Shown: positions 1-17,933 of the stretch, in pieces
Layout: the number at the start of each line of letters is the position of its first letter
Numbering within the stretch: the first letter of the stretch is position 1
NCBI GenBank assembly: GCA_018894105.1
Contig: CM032122.1
Span: 31,713,404-31,777,403, forward strand
DNA from: Jacaranda mimosifolia
Lineage: Eukaryota > Streptophyta > Magnoliopsida > Lamiales > Bignoniaceae
DNA: 64,000 nt
Reading direction: 5' to 3'
The notes under the pieces: generated by a model
Database searches by the model: none
Told to the model about the DNA's origin: nothing
What the model saw: the letters and a program-made list of their open reading frames with translations, nothing else
Translations under genes and position numbers: made by a program

Positions 1-627
<627 letters not shown>

Positions 628-1619
628 GACAAGTTTGGGTTCGAAAATTGCACAAGTATTTCCAAGGACAAACTAAAAACTTTTTCTTTTTTCTCCCTGT
701 TTTTTAGGTGCTTTTTTCTGGTTTTCTGCACATTGTTTATGGTGATAATGATGACCAGACTTCTGTTGATATGTGGCTTTTCTACCTTGGCAACATGTCT
801 GAAAATGGGAAATGTTGTTCTGTAAGGATTATATGCAACTTTTTTTGCACAAGACTCAAATGAATGTCTGCAAAAGTACTCATATATGGTATGATAGTGT
901 TGCAGTTTTTTGACATATGGTGCTAACTTGTGGGATTTCTTGGTTAGAATCCATCGTCTGACATCCTCCTATTGGTATGCTTCTTTGCTGTTGGATCCGT
1001 TCCAGATTGAATCTATAAGTTATTATATTTCCTGGCCAAGCACATGGATTGCTGAGTTTCAGACATCCTCTGAAGTACTAGTGTAGTCTAAAGTTGATGA
1101 TGGTGAAATTATGTCATAAAATAAAATGCTGATATATATATATATATATATATTATGTTCTAATTGTTTGAGGTTGTATTTTGAAAATATTCCTCCATTT
1201 AATTAGCAAATCTTGGAGGAACATCTGCATCAATCATTTTGGAGCGCCGTTTATCCAACTTGATCAGAATCGATACCATTACAAATATGTTCATTATCAT
1301 ATTTTTCATGCAATTGCCCTAGTTACAATACTTATATCGCATATTTACTCTCAACATCAAAAGATTTTCATTGGACAAATCCCAACAACATTAACCCATC
1401 TTCCATTGATCAAACTTAAAGACTCAGCCCAAAAATTTAATCTAAATTAGAAAAGATCCCATCAACTTACATCATGTTCTCAAACCCCTTAATTTCATCA
1501 CTCCCACAAACTAAGCAGCAAAACCAGAGGCAAACTCACACCCAAATAAACCAAAAAATACAAAAAGAAGGGTGACAATAGCATAGAAAATCCGAAGAAC
1601 TAATGGAAAATGCTACTCT
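628..1619. other. Intergenic: HCT 3' UTR/terminator region and low-complexity DNA
   Basis: T-rich sequence follows the HCT stop and is the likely 3' UTR. A (TA)n microsatellite lies at about 1132-1153. An 89-codon frame at 1181-1450 has no recognisable domain and AT-driven composition, so it is not called a gene. The last part, about 1450-1619, may be 3' UTR of the minus-strand gene that follows. Confidence 0.5.
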
Positions 1620-2069
1620 TCAGGACAATGGAAAGGGAAAAGCAAGAAGCAGAGAGAAGCATAAACCAAGAATGGTGGATGTAATGAAGAGATAAGGCCT
1701 ATGCAACAGTGCAGAAGCAGCACTTTTTTCCGGCCGCCGTCGATAAACTACATTTGCACCACCGGTGGGTCCCTTTCCTCGCTGTCCCTTTTCTGTCAGG
1801 GTAATATTCTCCGAAGCCATTATAAGTTCTCTTCTATCAGAATCTGTAAGAAATTTCAATTTCAAGGAAAAATGATTATGAAATTTATAACATTAATTCA
1901 AGAATGAATGAGGATGTTTCTTACCATTTTCTTGCAGATCTGATAGTGGGAGTTCCTTTGAGGAAATCAAGAAATCTCTGCTTCTGAGTATCTGAGGATT
2001 TTCAAGAGCAAAAGTTATTAGGAAACTACTGGCAGATAAGAGGACCCAAAGCCAAGCAAGGGAGCTCAT
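1620..2069 (-). CDS. Small secreted, possibly GPI-anchored protein, two exons, family not recognised
   Basis: Spliced minus-strand CDS: exon 1 at 2069-1925 (145 nt), intron with a GTAAG donor and a TTTCTTACAG acceptor, exon 2 at 1843-1620 (224 nt, TGA). The join is in phase and gives 122 residues. The N-terminus MSSLAWLWVLLSASSFLITFA is a clear signal peptide. The middle is polar and charged, with an N-glycosylation sequon (NIT) and the basic stretch GGANVVYRRRPEKS. The C-terminus is a hydrophobic tail (FITSTILGLCFSLLLAF) preceded by small residues. This layout, signal peptide, short polar core and hydrophobic tail with no cytosolic extension, fits a GPI-anchored cell-surface protein. A type I single-span protein is possible too. 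The function is unknown to me. An unspliced reading would begin inside the intron and lose the signal peptide. Confidence 0.68.
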
Positions 2070-2767
2070 TTTTCATTCGTTTTACGTGGGCAGGAGGGGG
2101 AGGATGATGAAAAGAATGATTGCAAAGAAGGATTTGGTTGTTTTCTCAATACATGATAGATGAAGGATTCTTATATACATGGGGCAAGATCTCTTATCAT
2201 ATGGGAACCAAATAGTGACAAAAGATGTTTCAAGTGGGGGTAGGAAATGGTTTAGCATCATTTGGTATGTTTTGAATTTATTTCTAGTGATTTGGGAAAA
2301 GTGTTCGAGAGAAAATATTTTGGAAAGTAGGATGGAGGAATGTAATATACTTTTTTTGTTTTTGCTTTGAGAAGTGGTTATAAATTGATTTGAAATGGAA
2401 TGATATATTTAGTTTTATTTTGAAATGAGATATTTTAAATTGTAAATGTTAAATTAATAATTTTTTGTTTGGTCAGTAAGATAGTGTTAGATTCATTTTT
2501 CTTGAGGCGGAAAATGTCATGGAAATGAATCCAAAGAGTCTTTGTTTTTTATAGGATTGAACTAATATATGTGTACTCAGAAAGCCAGGGACCAAAATGA
2601 GCTTTCAAGGGCTCCAAATCAGAAATAGAAATGAAATATTACAATGAGGAAAATATAAGTCCCTTAATTGTTCAGTTGATAGATTTTATATAGCAAGCAA
2701 GACCAATCGATAATAGAAACATCATGTAATTATGTAAATATATGACACCATAATTTATAAGCTAGTA
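2070..2767. other. Intergenic: upstream region of the small secreted gene
   Basis: This is the promoter side of the minus-strand gene at 1620-2069, followed by AT-rich DNA. A 63-codon frame at 2179-2370 has no recognisable content. No confident promoter element was placed. Confidence 0.4.
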
Positions 2768-3114
2768 GGGTTCGTTTGGTTTCATTTTCAAAGGTTATTT
2801 TCATAATTTTTGTTAATTGAGAAATGAAACACATCACTTTTTTACACATTTTCACCAATATAATTTTCATTTTCATTTTCAAAGTACATTTCCTAATCAT
2901 ATATATTTTCTCCCAATAGCCTATATATCTTTTCTTTCTATTCAATTATTTTTATCTCTCTACACCTACAATCTATTAAAACCAACACAATCATTACTTT
3001 TCCAACAATTCATTCAAATACAAACTTATTTTCAACTCATTTCTACCAACTAATTTTCAAATTTTAAAAATGATGGAAATAAAAATTGAAAATGAAAACA
3101 AAACAAAACGGGCC
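2768..3114. mobile_element. MITE-like non-autonomous DNA transposon
   Basis: The left end GGGTTCGTTTGGTTTCATTTT and the reverse complement of the right end (GGCCCGTTTTGTTTTGTTTTC) are similar imperfect terminal inverted repeats. They enclose about 350 bp of AT-rich DNA without coding capacity. Ends beginning GGSYYCGTTTGG are common in plant PIF/Harbinger- and hAT-type MITEs. The target duplication is not clear (GTA against TTA at the flanks), so the superfamily is left open. Confidence 0.5.
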
Positions 3115-4820
3115 TTAGTGTTCATTTCAATTAACTCTTTACTAATTTTTTTGCATGTACTTCCAATATGCTCTTTTTCCCAATATGAAGCGCGGCTATA
3201 TGATTTAATTCACATTGGGCGAGTGCTAAGATAATGGACCAAAATATTGAGATAATGATCTAGGTGAGAATTTTTGAAAAATGAAAATAATGTTTAGTTT
3301 TTACAAATTCGATGAGCATCTGGCGTCATTTATAGGATTATAATATTAATATTTCACTTTACGTCATCATTATACATAAAATTAATGAATAACACATGTA
3401 AAAAAATATGAAATTTAATGTGGATAATTTATATCCAAATTATCCCATTTAATTAATTATGCTTTTAGAGAGTGTGTTGAGAATAAATTTAAAAGCATAT
3501 TTAAGTTGTAGAAGCACCCTTTTTGTGTTGGCAGCACCTTCCACAAGATATGCGGGACAGGCATGGAGCTTTTCAGATGATTGATCTATCTAGAAAAGAA
3601 GATATGCCTTAAGGCATGGACTTCTCCAGATTCTTGCATTTGCTTCATCAAGCCAAGCTGGAATATTTATTCATCCAATTCATTTCACATCTTCTAATAG
3701 TTGGATTAGTACACTTACATTTCGAAGCAATTTAGATCTCTTTTGTAACAAATGTTGAGACTTGAGAGCATTGTTTGTTTTGTTATTATGAAATTTGTAT
3801 TTCCATAGTGGAGTCAAAAGATGATATGGACAATAAATCCAACAAACCATCCCTCAGCACCAATCTGGGGACTCGAACTCATAAACTAATTCTCATACCA
3901 ATTGTTAAGATCAAGTGCTTACTGTTATACAAAAAACTATAGTTATTAACAAAGGTGCAACTTTATTCGTTAAATATTTGATAGTGTTAAATATTTGACA
4001 ATGTAAGGTACCGTGTAAGACTACGGTCAGCTTGAGGTGGTTGCATCCATAAACGTCATGGGTTGGGCGATTAGCTCTTGAGTCACGAGATGATGCCGAT
4101 AATAAATCCAATAGAAGATATGGTTGTATTTTGTAAGGTGATTGCCAAGAATCGAGAGTTTTAGTGTGAATAACTATTGAGGTAGTCATATTCCATTTTT
4201 TTGAAAAATGCAATCAAATATTTGGAGCAGCACAAATGATCAAGGAGTAGTCACTCATGCCACAATAGAAACTTGGCGAAGGTTCTATTACAATTAATGG
4301 GTGGTTTTGGAATTTCATATGAGCACAAGCATTTAGCCAAAGTATTTAATCAATAGAATCCATCTAAATAATTGATTAAAATTTGGTCCATATCAATTTT
4401 GTAATAACGTTTTCTTAATAAAATATGATCTCCATTTAAATAATTAATAGCTAGAAAAATAGCATGAAATGAGCTACTTTATTCTTTTATTGCTCAAAGG
4501 CTGGGAAAAACATGGCCCGGAAATCCAGTCCACATATTTGTTAAAGATGCAAGTAAAGTATTTATATTCTAATCGATCTCCATTTCCATGTATTACCACT
4601 AGTCTTTCAAGAGAATATGATTCTTCAACTTTTCTTCTAAAGCTAGATCTAAATAACAACACATGAAAGATGGAATGGGTGTCTGTCCAAAGATTCTTTT
4701 GATAAAAAGAAATTTTAGTTTTTGTTTTATTTTGTTGGTTCAAATAGATTTTATTTGCCTTGTATCTAACTATTGCGTAGAATTCACTCTAATGTAAACT
4801 CATGTAGTATCATTGAATTC
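3115..4820. other. Intergenic, AT-rich, no gene seen
   Basis: No coding signature was found. Frames of 65-100 codons at 3911-4213, 4469-4666 and 4474-4743 lack recognisable domains or splice context. Short phrases recur, such as AATAAATCCAA near 3834 and 4102, suggesting old repeat debris. Confidence 0.4.
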
Positions 4821-4821
4821 A

Positions 4822-5345
4822 TTATAAATGAGTTGAGTTAGTTGGCTTGCAAGCAAACTCGAACTATTACGGTTCGAGTTCGGGTTCGATCTTTATCTTG
4901 AGCTAATCTCAAGTAGTCTATTTCTCCAAACTGACGAGTTGAAATGTAACTTGAATATTTTTTTATTTTATTATATATATATATATTAGATCACCTATAT
5001 TACTAAAATATATATATATATGTATGTATACACACAAACTTTTTGATGCTTCGTAATATTTGTGAGTTTGTTTAGGGAGGTTTATATTGTTTATGAAAAT
5101 TAAGTAATGTTATAATTTCTAAACATGGGTGATTGAGTTTTTCACCATTTAATTACATTAAAAATTTCAATTCAAATTTGATCTCAAGTTTGACTTTATA
5201 GTGGTCTAAAGGTCCACTTGAAAAGTCGAACATAATCAAGCTGATTCGAGTTGAGCTCAATTTTTCATCTGCTCGAACTTGAGCTCAACAAATCAAGTTC
5301 ATTGGCTTGAACTTGAGATTTTTTTCAACTTAACTTGATTGCATC
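4822..5345. repeat. Dispersed repeat rich in GAGTTCGAGTT / CTCGAACTTGAG motifs
   Basis: The left part carries tandem GTTCGAGTTCGGGTTCG-like phrases. The right part carries CGAACTTGAGCTC-like complementary phrases, about 0.5 kb in all. A similar arrangement of GAGTTTGAGCTC and its complement occurs at about 27,395-27,905, so both are probably members of one MITE-like family. Exact ends and target duplications were not resolved. Confidence 0.3.
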
Positions 5346-5990
5346 CATGCATGTGATCGATAATTTTCTCAAGAATATTATATGTTTTTGAAATTGTTGT
5401 TATAATTTTTAAATTAACCATTTTTTTTATAGAGAAATTTTAGTTTTATTAATACATTTTGATAAATTACTTTGATAGGCTTTCTTATTGGACAATAGTA
5501 ATGATTTAAGTAATGAATTTACACAAGGATCGAACCAATTAAAATGCTAAAAATGGTTACCATCCTCCTATTCCATTCTTTGGGTGTTTTTCTTCAAACG
5601 AATGTACTCGTTCCGGTTCTCTTTATAATTAGTGATAACAAAATTAACTAACATGATTTCAATTGAAAAGTGTACGTTGCGCGAAAACAGGCAAATAAAA
5701 TGAATCTATTGTATTAAAAATTATAATGATCAAATTTGTTGGTAAATATAAAAATTTAATTGGGTTGAGGTATTAATGTCCCATTGGCACATATTTGGTT
5801 AGAGGTTTTGTCTTAAAAAAATGATAATCGATGGGTCCTATATCTAAACCTCATTTCTCCCAATTTCTCAATATGAGACAAGATAAAGTACTATCTTTGA
5901 GAAAATTATAAAGATTGTGTTAGTTTTCATTCAAACCACCCTCTTGACACCTAATTCAATATATACCCATCTTGACACCCAAATTCCGAT
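5346..5990. other. Intergenic, AT-rich, no feature seen
   Basis: No gene, RNA or repeat boundary could be supported here. Confidence 0.4.
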
Positions 5991-5996
5991 TCAGCA

Positions 5997-6372
5997 CATA
6001 ACTACAAAAAAATTACAATTTCAACTACAGTTAATCCGTAATTGATGCTAAAATTTTTGTAACTTTGGCCACAAAAATGTCCTAACCAAGTTTAAAGTTG
6101 ATACTCTCATAACTAACCTTTACTATAATCAATTCGTAGCAAATGATAATTTTTTTGCATATATATTAATTTTCTTACAAATAATGTATAACTAATTTGT
6201 TACGTTTCAAACATATAATGCTACGAATTGTTAATTAATAATTTTTATTGGTTATAATTAGAAATAAATTACATTTACTATAAAAATTCGTAACTATAAT
6301 TTATAGCTATAGCAATAAAATTAATTTTGTAGCAATTTTTCGTGGCAGATACTTAACTTTTTAATAGTGTAA
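5997..6372. mobile_element. Possible short CACTA-like non-autonomous element
   Basis: The left side reads CATAACTACAAAAAAATTAC and the right side, reverse complemented, begins TACACTATTAAAAAG. Both resemble degraded CACTA termini. The interior has repeated phrases with GCTACGAATTG and its near-complements, as in subterminal repeats of this class. The ends are too degraded for a firm call. Confidence 0.25.
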
Positions 6373-6817
6373 TCTTGTTAAACCCTACTCACACTCTTAC
6401 AATAATAAAATCCATTTTGAGTCAATTGAAACTTCCAATTTGCAACCTAAAACTCACTTTCTTTCTTTCTTTCCTTTTTTTGCCCCCACATAAAATTAAA
6501 CCATAAAAAAGACATAACTCAAATCGAATTTTATAACTCGGATTCAAATACAGAACATCTCAACTCTTCATTCTTTCTCTTCTTCACACTGACTTTCAGA
6601 TAAATGTTGACAGCTTCTAAAATTAACTAGCAAAAATTTTAATTTGGATCCTTTATTTCAATTAGTATTTCATTATATTTCTTTTGATTTATTTTCTTAG
6701 TTAAATAGAGTTGGATTTTGTACCTTGCATGATTGACTTAGTTCTCCAAAAATATGTAGTGTTGAGCAAAAGCAGCTGAGCTTATATAGCTTGAAACCTT
6801 ACTACATTCTTCTTAAT

Positions 6818-7135
6818 CACAACTATGGATAGAATATGATATTCCAAGAGGATGCAAATGATATTCCCACATTCTCTTGATCACCTGAGGAGATTGATCC
6901 CTCAACGTAAGCCCTCATCAACTACTGGTCCACGGCCTTTTCTGTTTGCCTGTGGAAGTGATTCTTCACATATTTGTGCAGCCTGCAGGCATAGCTCTCC
7001 AACAAACATGTCATTATCTGTTGGCCTCTTTCTAGTCACCATTTCCAGGACCAAAACTCCAAAGTTGAAGACATCTCCCTTTCTTGATACACTCAATCCA
7101 GCTCCATGCCTGCATATTCTTGGAGGTAGAATGAG
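6818..7135 (-). pseudogene. LRR receptor-like kinase fragment (kinase subdomains VIII-XI), frameshifted
   Basis: On the minus strand one frame reads GLSVSRKGDVFNFGVLVLEM followed by VTRKRPTDNDMFVGEL. This matches the activation-segment-to-subdomain-IX part of LRR receptor kinases (usual form YGxGLSVSxKGDVYSFGVLVLEMVTRKRPTD). Immediately downstream the family sequence continues in a second frame as KYVKNHFHRQTEKAVDQ, then in another as LRDQSPQVIKRMWE, with stops between. APEY-like residues upstream are likewise out of frame. The remaining kinase domain, transmembrane segment and LRRs are absent from the flanking DNA. It is a relic of one or two exons, not a functional gene. Similarity is greatest to LRR-RLKs with a PTD motif; the subfamily cannot be fixed. 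Confidence 0.72.
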
Positions 7136-7228
7136 AATCAGAAACTCAGGCAGGCATATATAATGTAAATTTGATATAAAACAGATAGGGACAGAGTGAG
7201 AAAAGGGCTGCTGCGGGCAGTCGTCCAT

Positions 7229-8795
7229 CTCAAGTCCATATAATATTATATTAGATATATGTTTTTATTGATCAATGTTAGATATCAGACAATATTAATA
7301 GTGGCGATTGACGGTCTACATTGATTAAGGAAAAATATAATTTTATTTTTCATTTGATGTTAGGAATTGAAAAAAGTATATGCCATCCACTACAATCTCT
7401 TATTTTATATGATACATGACATGAGATGAAAGACTACAATAAAATTCCTTGTCTATCTTACTGCCCCACCACTTCATACTAATTTAGCAGTCCCCAACAC
7501 TAGGTTTAGTGCAATGGGGTTGTTTGTGGTGGTAGTTCTTCTCAAGTGAAGAAGAAAGGATGGTAATTTATGATTGTGTGGGAGTGTAATTATTTAATCA
7601 CATTCTCTGCTCCGTGATTTCATTATCATGTATTATGTGCTACATTGCAAGCTCAACATTAATTTTGGGTTAGCCCCTCATTTTCATTTCATAAATCGAA
7701 CAAGTCATTATTTGTTATTCAAATATAACTTCAGATAAATTCCTAAGAAGACAAAAGACCTTATAAACTATTTTGAAGTAATTTGTATGTAATTTAAAAT
7801 GTCAAGATTATGGATATTGATACATAAATATAGATACGAGACACAGGCAAATTTCAAAAATTTTGAAATATGATACAAATAAATATATAGACAAATATGT
7901 GTGTATATATATATATATTAAGATGGTTGAAAATTGACCGTAAATATATGTGATGATGACATTTTAGTCCTCGATATAAAAAGGGTTTATTTGGGCTTAT
8001 ATGTAAAGCCTGTAGAAGGGATGACAAGGTAAAAAACAAACATTTGGGGGTTTCTTGTAAGTTTTCGAAAATCTAAGGGGAGATTGATGCAATTTTTCAT
8101 TAAAAGTATCAATAACTTATTATATTCAATACCACTAATAATTGTTAATTAATCATAGAAAACTAGTTATTTGAGCACATTTCTATAATAAATTTTTTTA
8201 GTACAAAGAAAATGAAATATTCATTTACTTTTGTATAATTCTATTATTTTTTTAATAATTTCAATCAAACATTTAGATTTTTAGTTATGTAAAAATATTA
8301 AGAATACCAAAAAAAGAAAAAAATATTTTTCTCCACAAAAAAATGTAGTAATTCTAAGTCTAAGTAGTGTCCTTGAAAAATGTTATATATATATATATAT
8401 ATTATATTCAATCGAGAAGAACTTAAAAGTATATGCATAAATGACTATGTGTAATTGGTTGATATTATTTTTTTTATTATACATGCACAATATTGAGAGT
8501 TTATTATGGTTCAATCACAAACTCAATACAATTAAATTTAAAAATAATGTCATTGAATCATTTACCCACTTGACCGTTGGGTAATATCGTATTAAAATTT
8601 AAACAATTAAACATATAAATTTGTGATGATTAGAACTTAATTTTTATGAAGTTAAAATTTTAGGAACTAAAATGAAAAACTCTTGAAAGTTTAGGACCAT
8701 TATTGCAATTTTCTCTTAGTTTCAGCTACGAAGAAATAAGAATTGGAATACTCGCGGCTCTCTGTGACTTTGGTTCGACGGTGAAAAGATTACAG
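7229..8795. other. Intergenic and likely CNOT11 promoter/5' UTR
   Basis: AT-rich DNA with short (TA)n tracts near 7905 and 8385. The last 100 bases before 8796 are open in frame with the CNOT11 start but begin from a non-ATG codon, and are read here as 5' UTR. Confidence 0.4.
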
Positions 8796-14293
<5,498 letters not shown>

Positions 14294-15588
14294 ATGTCCT
14301 TTTAACTCTTCTCCTTTAGTCTATCTATAATGATTTAAATGGATGTGTAGATTTTCTTATTTCTAAGTACTATCTTTGTGTGATGGTGAACAACTAGTCG
14401 TTGTAGGAGTGGATTTAGTGACAATAGTCTTTCTGATCTTCAGTTTCTTTCATTGGCATAAGAAATGCAATATGATAGTATTTGTGCAGCAGATGGAGAA
14501 GATAGCTGTAGATGAGTCTGGAAATGTTAGCCTTTCTGTGATACATAAATTATAATGAAAACGCATCAAAGAAACATTTCTTCGATCGAAAGCCTGAGCA
14601 CAAATGTAGGTCACTGGAATACATTGAACTCACACCCACCAGTACATTCCATTCCTGTGAAGTCCACCAACAAGAATTGGACAGGAACCAACAATGATCT
14701 CTTATTTCAGAGATGGAGCTCAAAATTTGAACTTTAGGGGTGAAATTGAATTTTGATGAGATATAGCGGATATGCTTGTTTTGTTTTGTTCTTTTAAGGA
14801 GGCGAATTTCAAATTTCAATAACAATATGTATACAATAGAGCTTTATATAAATTTTGAGGGGGGATGATTGCAACGTACAATTTTTATCAGATTAAGAAA
14901 GAACTTTCGAGAGGGCAGATTGAGAAACAATTTTTTAGAAAGCATTTCCTGTTCCGAGATAGAACTGGATCTCTTACCTCTGCTGTTAGCGGGGGTTGGT
15001 TAGCTCCATTGAAACGAGGATTGTGTTGTCAAAATTTGAAAAAAAGGGAAGAAATTTTCGCAGGGTATTCGGTTTGTAGCTATGAAAGTTTGAAGAAACA
15101 AAGTTCGATTCAATTTATTTTGTTTGTAGCTGTCATAGTTTGAAGAAACAAATGAAATTTTCTAATACTCTTCTTCAATTTATAGCGTCAATTGTTGATA
15201 GAGACTACAACTCTAACGAGATATTATCAAGGAGATGCTCAGATGTAACTCGGAACTTACTTCAAAGAGACATTACAGATGTAGCAAAAGAAGTGAGGTT
15301 TCTACTTAATAAAAGGATGCGTAGTAGTTTGAGAAAGAAATTTTCTGCAAAGTATTCATTTTGGGATCAGGTAGCAAAAATAGAACTAACACTTCAAAGC
15401 AAAATAAGTTACGACTAAATTGATGCTAAAAAGCTTATTTTATTAATCAAATTCTTGAATTATTTTACATCTCCACATCTGGCCCAAACACCCTACATTA
15501 CTTGGTAAATGCATTCGAGTAAAAACAACAGATCAAAACAGAGCAAAAACAAGAACATTCTCTCTTTCAGCAGACAATCTGATACATT
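14294..15588. other. Convergent intergenic region between CNOT11 and HSP70, with unexplained ORFs
   Basis: It holds both 3' UTRs. Two adjacent plus-strand frames at 14865-15143 and 15140-15418 (92 codons each, overlapping by four bases) have fairly balanced amino-acid use. One contains DRTGSLTSAVSGGWLAPLKR and the other DITDVAKEVRFLLNKRMRSS. I do not recognise either and see no splice context or promoter. They may be transcribed UTR sequence or relics of an old insertion. Confidence 0.3.
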
Positions 15589-17559
15589 TTAATCAACTTC
15601 TTCAATCTTAGGACCAGCACCAGCATTTCCAGAGCCAGTCTTGCCATAGGCACCAGCTCCCGGCATATCAGCACCGCCGCCACCCATCGGCACATCTCCG
15701 CCGGCCCCCTGGTACATCTTCGAAATAATGGGGTTGCACAAATTCTCCAACTCTTTCGACTTATCCTCAAATTCATCCACTTCAGCCAACTGGTTCCTCT
15801 CCAACCACTCAATAGCATCATCGATCCCCTTCTCAATCTTCTGCTTGTCCAAAGGACTCAACTTCGAGGCAATCTTCTCGTCCTTGATCGTATTCCTCAT
15901 GTTGTAAGCGTAGTTCTCCAAGGCATTCTTGGCCTCCACCTTCTTCTTCACCGCCTCATCCTCAGCCTTATACTTCTCCGCTTCCTGAACCATCCTCTCA
16001 ATCTCGTCCTTGCTCAGCCGTCCCTTATCATTCGTGATCGTAATCTTATTCTTCACACCAGCAGTCTTGTCCTCAGCCGACACGTTTAGTATCCCGTTGG
16101 CATCAATATCAAAGCACACATTGATCTGTGGAACTCCCCGTGGTGCTGGTGGAATCCCCTGGAGCTCAAATTTCCCAAGAAGATTGTTGTCCTTAGTCAT
16201 AGGCCTCTCCCCTTCATAAACCTGAATCAGAACCCCAGGTTGATTGTCTGCATAAGTAGAGAAAACTTGCTCTTTCTTGGTGGGAATTGTGGTGTTTCTC
16301 GGGATCAATACTGTCATCACCCCACCAGCAGTCTCAATGCCAAGACTCAAAGGAGTAACATCAAGAAGCAGCAAATCTTGAACTTTTTCATTGCCTTCGC
16401 CGCTCAGAATTGCAGCCTGAACTGCAGCTCCATATGCAACGGCCTCGTCGGGATTAATACTCTTGCAAAGCTCCTTCCCATTGAAGAAATCCTGCAACAA
16501 TTGCTGCACTTTTGGAATTCTTGTTGATCCTCCAACAAGAACCACATCATGAATCTGACTTTTGTCAATCTTGGCATCCCTCAAACACTTCTCAACAGGC
16601 TCCATACATTTCCTGAACAAATCCATATTCAGCTCCTCAAATCTAGCCCTCGTAATAGTAGCATAGAAATCAATCCCCTCGTACAAAGAATCGATCTCAG
16701 TTGTTGTTTGTGTGGTCGAAGATAGTGTCCTTTTCGCCCTCTCACATGCTGTTCTCAGCCGCCGTAAGGCCCTGGCATTCCCGCTTATATCCTTCTTGTG
16801 CTTCCTCTTGAACTCCGCGGCGAAATGATTCACCAACCGGTTGTCAAAATCTTCTCCGCCCAAATGGGTGTCTCCAGCGGTGGCTTTCACCTCAAAAATC
16901 CCTTCTTCAATAGTCAGCAGAGAGACATCAAAAGTCCCACCACCCAGATCAAAAATCAACACGTTCTTTTCACTACTTCTTGAACCCTTCTTATCCAAAC
17001 CATAAGCAATGGCAGCAGCAGTGGGCTCATTTATAATTCTCATAACGTTTAGCCCAGCAATAGCCCCAGCATCCTTCGTCGCCTGTCTTTGAGAATCATT
17101 GAAATAAGCCGGCACAGTAATCACAGCATTCTTGATAGTTTGCCCAAGAAAAGCTTCTGCAATTTCCTTCATTTTAGTCAAAACCATTGAAGAAATCTCT
17201 TCGGGGGCAAACTGTTTATCCTCTCCCTTATACTGAACCTGAATCATGGGCTTGTCCCCGGGCCCTGGAATCACTTTGAACGGCCAGAGCTTCATATCGC
17301 TCTGGACAGAAGGGTCGGAGAATCGGCGGCCGATGAGACGCTTGGCGTCAAAAACTGTGTTCTTTGGGTTCATCGCCACCTGATTCTTGGCGGCGTCACC
17401 GATTAGGCGCTCAGTGTCTGTGAAGGCAACATAGGATGGTGTAGTCCTGTTCCCTTGGTCATTGGGAATGATCTCCACGCGATCGTTCTGCCAGACGCCG
17501 ACGCAGCTGTATGTCGTGCCGAGATCAATGCCAATAGCCTTGCCTTCCGTTTTCGCCAT
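15589..17559 (-). CDS. HSP70: Cytosolic heat shock protein 70 (HSP70/HSC70), intronless
   Basis: Single-exon chaperone of 656 residues starting [14 protein letters not shown] at 17559. A longer in-frame reading starts only from non-ATG TTG and is rejected. All three HSP70 signatures are present: GIDLGTTYS near residue 9, [12 protein letters not shown] near 204, and [15 protein letters not shown] near 337. The substrate-binding domain and helical lid follow. The Gly-rich tail ends in EEVD, the motif that binds TPR co-chaperones and marks cytosolic/nuclear members; there is no transit peptide or HDEL. The protein uses ATP hydrolysis to bind and release unfolded polypeptides. Many plant cytosolic HSP70 genes carry one intron near codon 70; here the frame runs through [12 protein letters not shown] and DAKRLIGRR without a break. 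Intronless members are often strongly heat-inducible, which agrees with the upstream element array. Confidence 0.97.
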   Translation of the reverse strand: MAKTEGKAIGIDLGTTYSCVGVWQNDRVEIIPNDQGNRTTPSYVAFTDTERLIGDAAKNQVAMNPKNTVFDAKRLIGRRFSDPSVQSDMKLWPFKVIPGPGDKPMIQVQYKGEDKQFAPEEISSMVLTKMKEIAEAFLGQTIKNAVITVPAYFNDSQRQATKDAGAIAGLNVMRIINEPTAAAIAYGLDKKGSRSSEKNVLIFDLGGGTFDVSLLTIEEGIFEVKATAGDTHLGGEDFDNRLVNHFAAEFKRKHKKDISGNARALRRLRTACERAKRTLSSTTQTTTEIDSLYEGIDFYATITRARFEELNMDLFRKCMEPVEKCLRDAKIDKSQIHDVVLVGGSTRIPKVQQLLQDFFNGKELCKSINPDEAVAYGAAVQAAILSGEGNEKVQDLLLLDVTPLSLGIETAGGVMTVLIPRNTTIPTKKEQVFSTYADNQPGVLIQVYEGERPMTKDNNLLGKFELQGIPPAPRGVPQINVCFDIDANGILNVSAEDKTAGVKNKITITNDKGRLSKDEIERMVQEAEKYKAEDEAVKKKVEAKNALENYAYNMRNTIKDEKIASKLSPLDKQKIEKGIDDAIEWLERNQLAEVDEFEDKSKELENLCNPIISKMYQGAGGDVPMGGGGADMPGAGAYGKTGSGNAGAGPKIEEVD

Positions 17560-17700
17560 CAGTAGCAATCAAGATTCTTTCCGGGTTCTTGAATTTGAGA
17601 GATTTGGTGCTTCTGTGAGCTATAAAAGTGCGTGTGTGTAAATTTCTCTAAATTTCTTGCTTCGAATTTGCTTATTGTTTGGCATTGGGGAGGAGTGGGG

Positions 17701-17708
17701 TATATATA
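17701..17708 (-). promoter_or_regulatory. TATA box of the HSP70 gene
   Basis: The minus strand reads TATATATA about 140 bp upstream of the HSP70 ATG. This places transcription start near 17,670 and leaves an A-rich 5' UTR of about 110 nt, as is usual for heat-shock genes. Confidence 0.6.
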
Positions 17709-17843
17709 CATGTGTGTATATGTGTAGAGTCCGAGAGAGAAGAGTTGAGAAAATGGCGAGGAGAAGAAAGAGGGATCGAGATAAAACCAGGGGGGACTAG
17801 GATTTCCAGCTTCCAATTCAAAATATCGATGGTGTTGGTGGAG

Positions 17844-17886
17844 TTCTGGACTGGAGAGTTCTGGAGGGCGCGGGAAAGAAGCATTC
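17844..17886. promoter_or_regulatory. Heat shock element-like array upstream of HSP70
   Basis: Units at exact 5-bp spacing: TTC 17844, GAC 17849, GAG 17854, TTC 17859, GAG 17864, GAA 17874, TTC 17884, with non-matching steps at 17869 and 17879. This is the nTTCnnGAAn grid bound by heat-shock factor trimers, in a gapped and imperfect form, 135-180 bp upstream of the TATA box. GAGTTCTGGA-like phrases occur twice. Inference: HSF-driven induction. Several units have only two of the three consensus bases. Confidence 0.5.
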
Positions 17887-17933
17887 GATCCATTTGCATA
17901 AATTGGGTCTTTTCATTTGGACTTTGGTTTTGA

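Noticed and set aside
1181..1450. 89-codon plus-strand ORF downstream of HCT
   Set aside because: His/Ile-rich reading of AT-rich DNA with no domain, splice context or promoter.
15567..15836. Short ORFs on either strand across the HSP70 coding region (also 16,010-16,983)
   Set aside because: Shadows of the HSP70 frame; their residues follow its codon bias.
17560..17568. Start of HSP70 three codons earlier
   Set aside because: The upstream start codon is TTG; the family N-terminus begins at the ATG of MAKTEGK.
17559..17933. ORFs on both strands upstream of HSP70
   Set aside because: They overlap one another in promoter DNA, have no domains and cross the TATA and HSE region.
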